Shown: piece by piece, positions 59,244-64,000 of the stretch
How positions within the stretch are numbered: position 1 is the first letter of the stretch
Layout of the letters: every line of letters starts with the position of its first letter
Assembly (NCBI GenBank): GCA_001695595.3
Contig: MBPM02000029.1
Coordinates: 663,501 to 727,500, forward strand
Length of the DNA: 64,000 bases
Direction: 5' to 3'
Origin: Plasmopara viticola
Lineage: Eukaryota; Oomycota; Peronosporomycetes; Peronosporales; Peronosporaceae
Made by a program: the position numbers and the translations under genes
The notes under the pieces: generated by a model
Seen by the model: the letters and a program-made list of their open reading frames with translations, nothing else
The model's database searches: none
What the model was told of the DNA's origin: nothing

Positions 59244-59558
59244 AATGTAATGTAATGTATTACGTTATCGCGTTGCCAAATTATGCACGAGCTAGGCTCA
59301 GTCTGGCTAGTCCACGGCATAGAGTGGTGTCCGCATACGTCGGGTCTCGTTCGGCGGGCAGTGCAGCCAGCACCGAGGTCGTGAGGGTCTTCCATTATTT
59401 TGCTTAGCTCTGACTTGGTAAGAGCCCAGGTGGCGCCCGGTGCTGGAGACCGTCGCGTCGAGGGTGAGACTCGTTAAAGACCTGCAGATGCCCGAGAGCG
59501 CCTGCCCGAAGCGCGCGAGCATTTAGCCCCCGCGCTTGGAAGGAGGGCGTCACCTCAA
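59244..59558 (-). mobile_element. SINE-like element, copy 3
   Basis: A minus-strand copy, 315 bp, flanked by GGAGAGCGTAAT (59232-59243) and GGAGAACGTAAT (59559-59570), a 12-bp target-site duplication with one mismatch. Its 5' end is slightly diverged (TTGAGGTGACG in place of TTGGGGTGACG) and its tail is an ACATT-type variant of the AATAC repeat. Confidence 0.9.
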
Positions 59559-59570
59559 GGAGAACGTAAT

Positions 59571-60059
59571 AGTGCTACACAAAAGTAGCGCGTGTAACAC
59601 TAATTAGTTCTTTGATATACGTCACGTGATTTTTTTAAAAAATCAATAAGAGTGTAATATATTTAACTTTGATAGAAATAAGACCAAAATGAAATCCAGT
59701 CTAGAATCGGCAAATGCAAGTCCATATTAGTCTTGGGATTTCTACTAATATAAATTTAAGGAGTAGGGAGATAACGATCTGCGAGCTTTAGGTAAAAAGC
59801 TTCGATAGCCATGTGGATGGCACGATCATTGCAAAGATCCTTGAAATCGACTTCCAGGTCATTCATTAGCCGTATAAATTCGTTTTAGGAGTCAGTGTTG
59901 GGTTGGTATATTTAAACATTAATGGACCTATAGTGGTTAACCGCAACCGTTTGCCGTCGCGCGAACTTTTTAGAGTCTGGTAAGACCCGAAATGAGTTGC
60001 GAGGGCGGAGACATATGAAGCTAAAGGAGCTTTAAAGAGAACGGTTAAGATGTAGAGGC
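59571..60059. other. Spacer between SINE-like copy and Copia remnant
   Basis: AT-rich, with no recognised gene. It may include more distant, unreadable parts of the Copia element that follows. Confidence 0.3.
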
Positions 60060-60830
60060 TCGGCGAGATTAGAATGACTAAACGAATGGATGATCACAAG
60101 TCGACCGTGATTTCAAGGGTCGGGCAAATATTGACGAAATCGTGAAGCGCTTCGACTTGTGGAACGTGAGAATGGTGAAGAGTCTGTAAACGCTAGATTG
60201 GAAGTTGCCAAATATGATTTCATCAACGACAAAGAAAACATGTAAACCAAGACGTGCTGCTACCCGATTTGTACGTGAAGACTGTATGCTGCAAACGTGC
60301 TATCGCGATTGCCATATTCTTGTTGAAATCTCGGACTCAGCAGTGGAAATATTGGTACAAGGCTTGTAGTCTTGAATTTGATGAGTTCGTAGTGTATCAC
60401 GCACTGGACAAAAACAATTGTCACGTCTAAGGAACTACAGTTGTGACCGAAGCGTTTGTGGACGCGAACACGATGGCGGCAGGTATTCCCTATCTCATTT
60501 TTGAGAAGGTACCAATGGTGCTCGACATGGTTATAATGGGCAATCGCATTTCAATCAGCAAAAGCGTAGATATCTTTGACTAATTTTTTTAAGTAAGAGG
60601 TGCTATTGGTACGCACCATGTTCAAGGTCATGGCTCACGAGCAATTGGAAGCAAAGCAAGTCTGAGATGACAAACAAGGTGTTTCCTAGCACGCAGGAAA
60701 CACATCGTCATCACCTTATTTAGATCGCATTAAGGTGGACTCCGTCGTCTTGAAATATCAATTTACGGATATGTTGACGAAGTCATTAAGCGTTTCTACG
60801 TGAATTTAGCGTAATTGAGTGTAAAGATGA
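60060..60830 (+). mobile_element. Copia (Ty1) retrotransposon pol remnant (RT to RNase H end)
   Basis: Broken plus-strand pieces follow the order of a Copia pol 3' end. The first is ANIDEIVKRFDLWNVRMVKSL near 60125, like the LLKRFGM..KPVSTP block. Further pieces lie in between. Then comes RKHIVITLFR near 60690, like SKHIDIRYHF, and finally KYQFTDMLTKSLS near 60760, like the closing ..TDMLADILTKAL. Many stops are present and no LTRs were found. Confidence 0.5.
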
Positions 60831-60973
60831 CGCACAACAGTTTGTTAAAATAACACCGACTACCTACAATTATGTGTGAGCCGGTAAAAAAATGACGTAT
60901 GTCAATTTAGAGAGACTGGTCAAAATAGATCAATAGTGTTTAATACTCAATAATGCAAAGAATAGGATCAATG

Positions 60974-61152
60974 TATTGTATTGTATGGTATTACGTTATC
61001 GCGTTGCCAAGTTATGCACGTGCTAGGCTCAGTCTGGCTAGTCCACGGCATAGAGAGGTGTCCGCATACGTCGAGTCTCGTTCGGCGGGCAGTGCAGCCA
61101 GCACCGAGGTCGTGAGGGTCTTCCATTATTTTGTTTATCTCTCACTTGGTAA
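60974..61152 (-). mobile_element. SINE-like element, copy 4, 3' half
   Basis: The 3' half of the element on the minus strand, including the AATAC tail. It starts (in element sense) at CTTACCAAGT. The adjacent target-site repeat TAGGATCAATG is at 60963-60973. The missing 5' half lies at 61399-61549 in the opposite orientation. Confidence 0.9.
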
Positions 61153-61549
61153 GGACCAGAAGCATATATTTAAAAGGTGTCTCGCTTAATATGCAGATGG
61201 CGGGCGGTGAAATCGGGTAGAGGCAACTTTAACGGCATCCAAAATTTTGTAACGAAAACCGCCTTCGTTTTACACACCTCATAACCTTCACTTAGGCTCA
61301 TTCGTTTCTTCGTGGTCTTCAGGGGAATTTGCCGTCACAGCCAGTTGATGGTAGGAGACACATGCCGACTAAAAAATTAAAGTGTCCCATTGATCCTAAG
61401 CAGGGAAAAGGTTGGGGTGACGCCATCCTTCCAAGCGCGGGGGCTAAATGCTCGCGCGCTTCGGGCAGGTGCTCTCGGGCATCTTTAGGTCTCTAACGAG
61501 TCTCACCCTCGACGCGACGGTCTCCAGCACCAGAGCGCCACCTGGGCTC
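61153..61549. other. Inverted segment of about 400 bp
   Basis: This segment carries the 5' half of the SINE-like copy, its 5' target-site repeat and about 235 bp of former flank. Reversing it restores a continuous element with matching target-site repeats on both sides. See the finding for the reasoning. Confidence 0.85.
61399..61549 (+). mobile_element. SINE-like element, copy 4, 5' half (inverted)
   Basis: The 5' half of the element on the plus strand, from GGAAAAGGTTGGGGTGACG to CACCTGGGCTC. Upstream lies CATTGATCCTA (61388-61398), the reverse complement of the repeat at 60963-60973. It ends at exactly the element position where the 3' half begins. Confidence 0.9.
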
Positions 61550-61552
61550 CCT

Positions 61553-61876
61553 CAAATCGTAATTTACTCAAGCGTGTATAGTAAGATTGAGCAGCGGAGC
61601 ATCCGGCAACCGCATTATACATTGCTATACCATGTCCTTGTTCAACCTCCCCCGCTTCTGATACTAGCGCCCTCTTTTAGACAGTCAGTCGATGCCTTGT
61701 CATCTTTTTTTCCTTGTTGCTCGCGTCTCTTTTTGCGATGACAAATGATATCTCAATTGCAACATCTCGACAAAAGCTAAACGTGAAACTTTATAGCCCT
61801 CTTTGTTGTGCAAGACCACGACAAAAGTAAGTGAATAGGTAGCAATGCAGCAGCAGATTTCGAGCAAATTTATCCA
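61553..61876. other. Intergenic region downstream of SMC4
   Basis: About 320 bp with no gene recognised. It should contain the SMC4 3' untranslated region and polyadenylation signals on the minus strand, but I see no clear signal. Confidence 0.4.
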
Positions 61877-64000
61877 TTACATACAATTTGACTCAAAGAG
61901 AGCTAGTTTTGTTCGGTCTTGCAGTGGCGTACTCACCACTGGTGCACTTTGCTGTGCGACAGGCGACGGCAGCGATTGCTGGCTAGACCGACGAACCTTT
62001 TTTACGGACCGACGGGAGCCACTGGTAGGACTGTTTAGGCTCGAAGTTCCGGGCGTCTTCCCCACTGGCGTAGTCGTCGCGTTAAATGTATTGCCCTGTT
62101 CGTAGATCTTTGGATTGATCGTCACACTCTTTGTAGCGTCATTGGTCTTGTATATTCCCACCAGACGATCTGCGAGTTCGAACATATTGTTGCGCAAAGA
62201 GATGATGATGAACTGCGCGTTGCGCGTTCGTTGCTTGATGTAGTTGCCCACAATCGACACATTTTTGAAATCCAATGCAGCGTCAATCTCGTCCATTACG
62301 TACAGCGGCGTTGGCTTGTAATGGTGCAGCGCAAACACGAGGGCTAACGACGCCAGGGTCTTCTCACCACCAGAAAGGTTTGAAATATTCTTCCAGCTTT
62401 TCTTCGAGGGCCGCACACTAAACACGACACCTTCTGAAAATGGATCCAATGAATCCACAAGCTCCAATTCAGCATCACCCCCGAGCGTGATCATCTGGTA
62501 CATTTCCTTCAGCTTGAGCGTAATGGTGCGAAAGCCCGTCATGAACTCCTCCAGTCGCCTGCGGCGCAGCTCGTCATACTCGTGGCGCTTTGCATCACGA
62601 AGTTTGGTTGTTTCTTCAAGCTCTAGGACACGAGCCTTAAACTCTTCTTCTTTTTGCTTATACTCTGTCAAAGCGCCCATGTTCACGTTGGCTTTGAGTT
62701 CATCGCGCTGTTGCTCAAGTACCGAAATTTCGTATTTCATCTCTTCCTTGCTGTAACGAGACAACGCAACAGAGTCCAACATTGGAAGTTTTTCAAGTGT
62801 GACATCTAAGTTAGCATCTTGTTCATCTTCGCTATCCTCGTTCTCATCCTTCTGCTCCTCGTCCATTTCCTCATCACCGTCAGTGTTCTTGTTTTTTTTG
62901 TGACGCTTTCGAGCAGGTTGTCCTCGTTCATCCTCAAAGACGCCAGCATTGTTTTCTTGCTCCGTAACGAACGCAGCGTGAAGGGCCGTAAGTTTCGTTT
63001 TCCAGTAACTTTCCTTCTTGGTATTTTCCTCGAGTATCTTCTCACAGTCCTCCAAGCTGTTACTGAGATCTACTTCTGCACTCGCCATCACGTCATATTC
63101 CTTCTTCAGCTTCCTGTACTTGACTTCGTCTTTTCGAAGCTCCTTTTCCTTTGATGTGACCTCTTCTTGTACGGTCTCGCACTGTTGAAGCACCGCCAGC
63201 GCCTTCTCCTCCATAGCAACGATTTGCTCGCGGGTGTGCTCGATCTTTTTCTTCGCTGCTTCAATATCTTGTTCAATCTTCTTTAACGCCTGCTCATTCT
63301 TCTCAGAATTCTTTTGACTGCTTTTAAAATCGACTCGGATTTTGGTCATCTCTTTAGTCTTCTCGGCTATTTGCTTCGAGATCTTTTTCGCCACATCCTG
63401 CTCTTTTCGCAACTTCTCACCACCCACATCGAGAATTTGCTCCTTTATTTTAGCCAATTTAGTCGACATTATGTCAACTTTCACTTTGATAGTTTTATAC
63501 TCTGATTCTTTGGCAGTCTTTGTCTTGATGAGCTTATTAACCTTCTTTTTGGCTTCTGCGCAGAGTATAGTCTGCTTTTCCAGGATGCTTTTATTTTTCT
63601 TGAAGTCCTCCAAACGCGTCTTTGTGGCGCTTAAATTTAAATTAATCTTCGGCAGATCATTCTCATACTGTTCGATAGAGCGCTTGAGATGCATTAACTC
63701 CTGTTCCAGCGACTCTTTTTCATCACGAATTTGTCCGAGCTCGCTTTGCAGAGAAGACGCCATTTCTTGCAAGCTTCGAATTTCGTCCTCGCTCAAACCA
63801 TTAGTAAGCGAGCTCGACATGCCTCCGCTACGAGCTCTTTTTCCTCCACCCGACATAGCGCCAGACATTTCAACCAATTGCCCATCCAGGGTAACAACGC
63901 GGTGCTTACATTGTCGACCTTGGTAAGCAATTGCAGACGCCTCATCCAAGTCCTTTGCCACTAATGTGTCACGCAAAGCATAGTAGAATGCTGGCAGAAA
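61877..64000 (-). CDS. SMC4: Condensin subunit SMC4, C-terminal half (5' end outside window)
   Basis: SMC4 pairs with SMC2 in condensin and drives chromosome compaction in mitosis. About 707 codons are in view, uninterrupted, on the minus strand, ending with TAA at 61877; the frame is open at the right edge (FLPAFYYALRDTLVA), inside the hinge. Order: end of hinge (FYYALRDT, HRVVTLDGQLVEMSGAMSGGG); a long charged coiled coil; an acidic Asp/Glu-rich insert (DGDEEMDEEQ..); the C-terminal ATPase half with the signature LSGGEKTLASLALVFALHHY, Walker B PLYVMDEIDAALD, and IISLRNNMFELADRL; and a Ser/Pro-rich basic tail. These blocks match eukaryotic SMC4 rather than SMC2. No intron is needed in this part. 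Confidence 0.95.
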   Translation of the reverse strand, partial: FLPAFYYALRDTLVAKDLDEASAIAYQGRQCKHRVVTLDGQLVEMSGAMSGGGKRARSGGMSSSLTNGLSEDEIRSLQEMASSLQSELGQIRDEKESLEQELMHLKRSIEQYENDLPKINLNLSATKTRLEDFKKNKSILEKQTILCAEAKKKVNKLIKTKTAKESEYKTIKVKVDIMSTKLAKIKEQILDVGGEKLRKEQDVAKKISKQIAEKTKEMTKIRVDFKSSQKNSEKNEQALKKIEQDIEAAKKKIEHTREQIVAMEEKALAVLQQCETVQEEVTSKEKELRKDEVKYRKLKKEYDVMASAEVDLSNSLEDCEKILEENTKKESYWKTKLTALHAAFVTEQENNAGVFEDERGQPARKRHKKNKNTDGDEEMDEEQKDENEDSEDEQDANLDVTLEKLPMLDSVALSRYSKEEMKYEISVLEQQRDELKANVNMGALTEYKQKEEEFKARVLELEETTKLRDAKRHEYDELRRRRLEEFMTGFRTITLKLKEMYQMITLGGDAELELVDSLDPFSEGVVFSVRPSKKSWKNISNLSGGEKTLASLALVFALHHYKPTPLYVMDEIDAALDFKNVSIVGNYIKQRTRNAQFIIISLRNNMFELADRLVGIYKTNDATKSVTINPKIYEQGNTFNATTTPVGKTPGTSSLNSPTSGSRRSVKKVRRSSQQSLPSPVAQQSAPVVSTPLQDRTKLALFESNCM

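Noticed and set aside
61153..61549. Twin-priming 5' inversion as the cause of the split element
   Set aside because: In twin priming the target-site repeat stays outside the inverted 5' part. Here the repeat and about 235 bp of flank are inverted too.
1..64000. CRISPR arrays, rRNA and tRNA genes
   Set aside because: No regularly spaced repeats, no tRNA-like T-arm with a matching acceptor stem, and no rRNA-like block were seen; the organism is eukaryotic.

Overview
The window looks like nuclear DNA of a plant-pathogenic oomycete (Peronosporales: Phytophthora or downy mildew type). It carries a Crinkler (CRN) effector gene with the LFLAx and HVLVxxP signatures, a pentafunctional AROM gene, spliced genes with introns of only 61-82 bp and GT..AG ends, and a landscape of decayed transposons between compact gene islands. 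No rRNA, tRNA or CRISPR array was seen.

Bases 142-24863 are a mobile and duplicated region. A unit with left part A (about 2.57 kb) and right part B (about 2.45 kb) occurs twice, head to tail. Copy 1 (142-5190) has A joined directly to B. Copy 2 (5198-24863) keeps about 14.65 kb between them. That interior holds a decayed gene with two GKxKGK modules, a CRN effector gene with an in-frame stop before its nuclease-like tail, and a decayed Maverick/Polinton-type element. The Maverick part has a probable major capsid protein, a fibre with an S74 chaperone end, a packaging ATPase, a penton-like protein, several unassigned ORFs, an integrase with a chromodomain, and a protein-primed type B DNA polymerase. 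B is the 5' part of that polymerase gene plus its upstream flank. All Maverick genes are broken by stops and frameshifts.

Bases 24941-30544 are a host gene island. AROM (shikimate pathway) is intact with one intron and converges on APH-1, a gamma-secretase subunit, 62 bp away. The mobile region ends only 77 bp before the AROM start codon.

Bases 30600-37660 are gene-poor, with Gypsy-like remnants, hairpins, a tandem duplication and a SINE-like insertion.

Bases 37670-47879 are a second gene island. It holds a small hypothetical gene, a transposase-derived CENP-B/pogo-like protein that has lost all three catalytic acids, a mucin-like single-pass membrane protein, a divergent pair (RsuA/RluB-type pseudouridine synthase and signal peptidase SEC11), and an O-GlcNAc transferase convergent with SEC11.

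Bases 47880-61876 are again gene-poor: a GA microsatellite, SINE-like elements with clear target-site duplications, and a Copia remnant. One SINE-like copy was split by a roughly 400-bp inversion that can be reconstructed from its displaced target-site duplications. The window ends inside SMC4 (condensin), on the minus strand and open at its 5' end.
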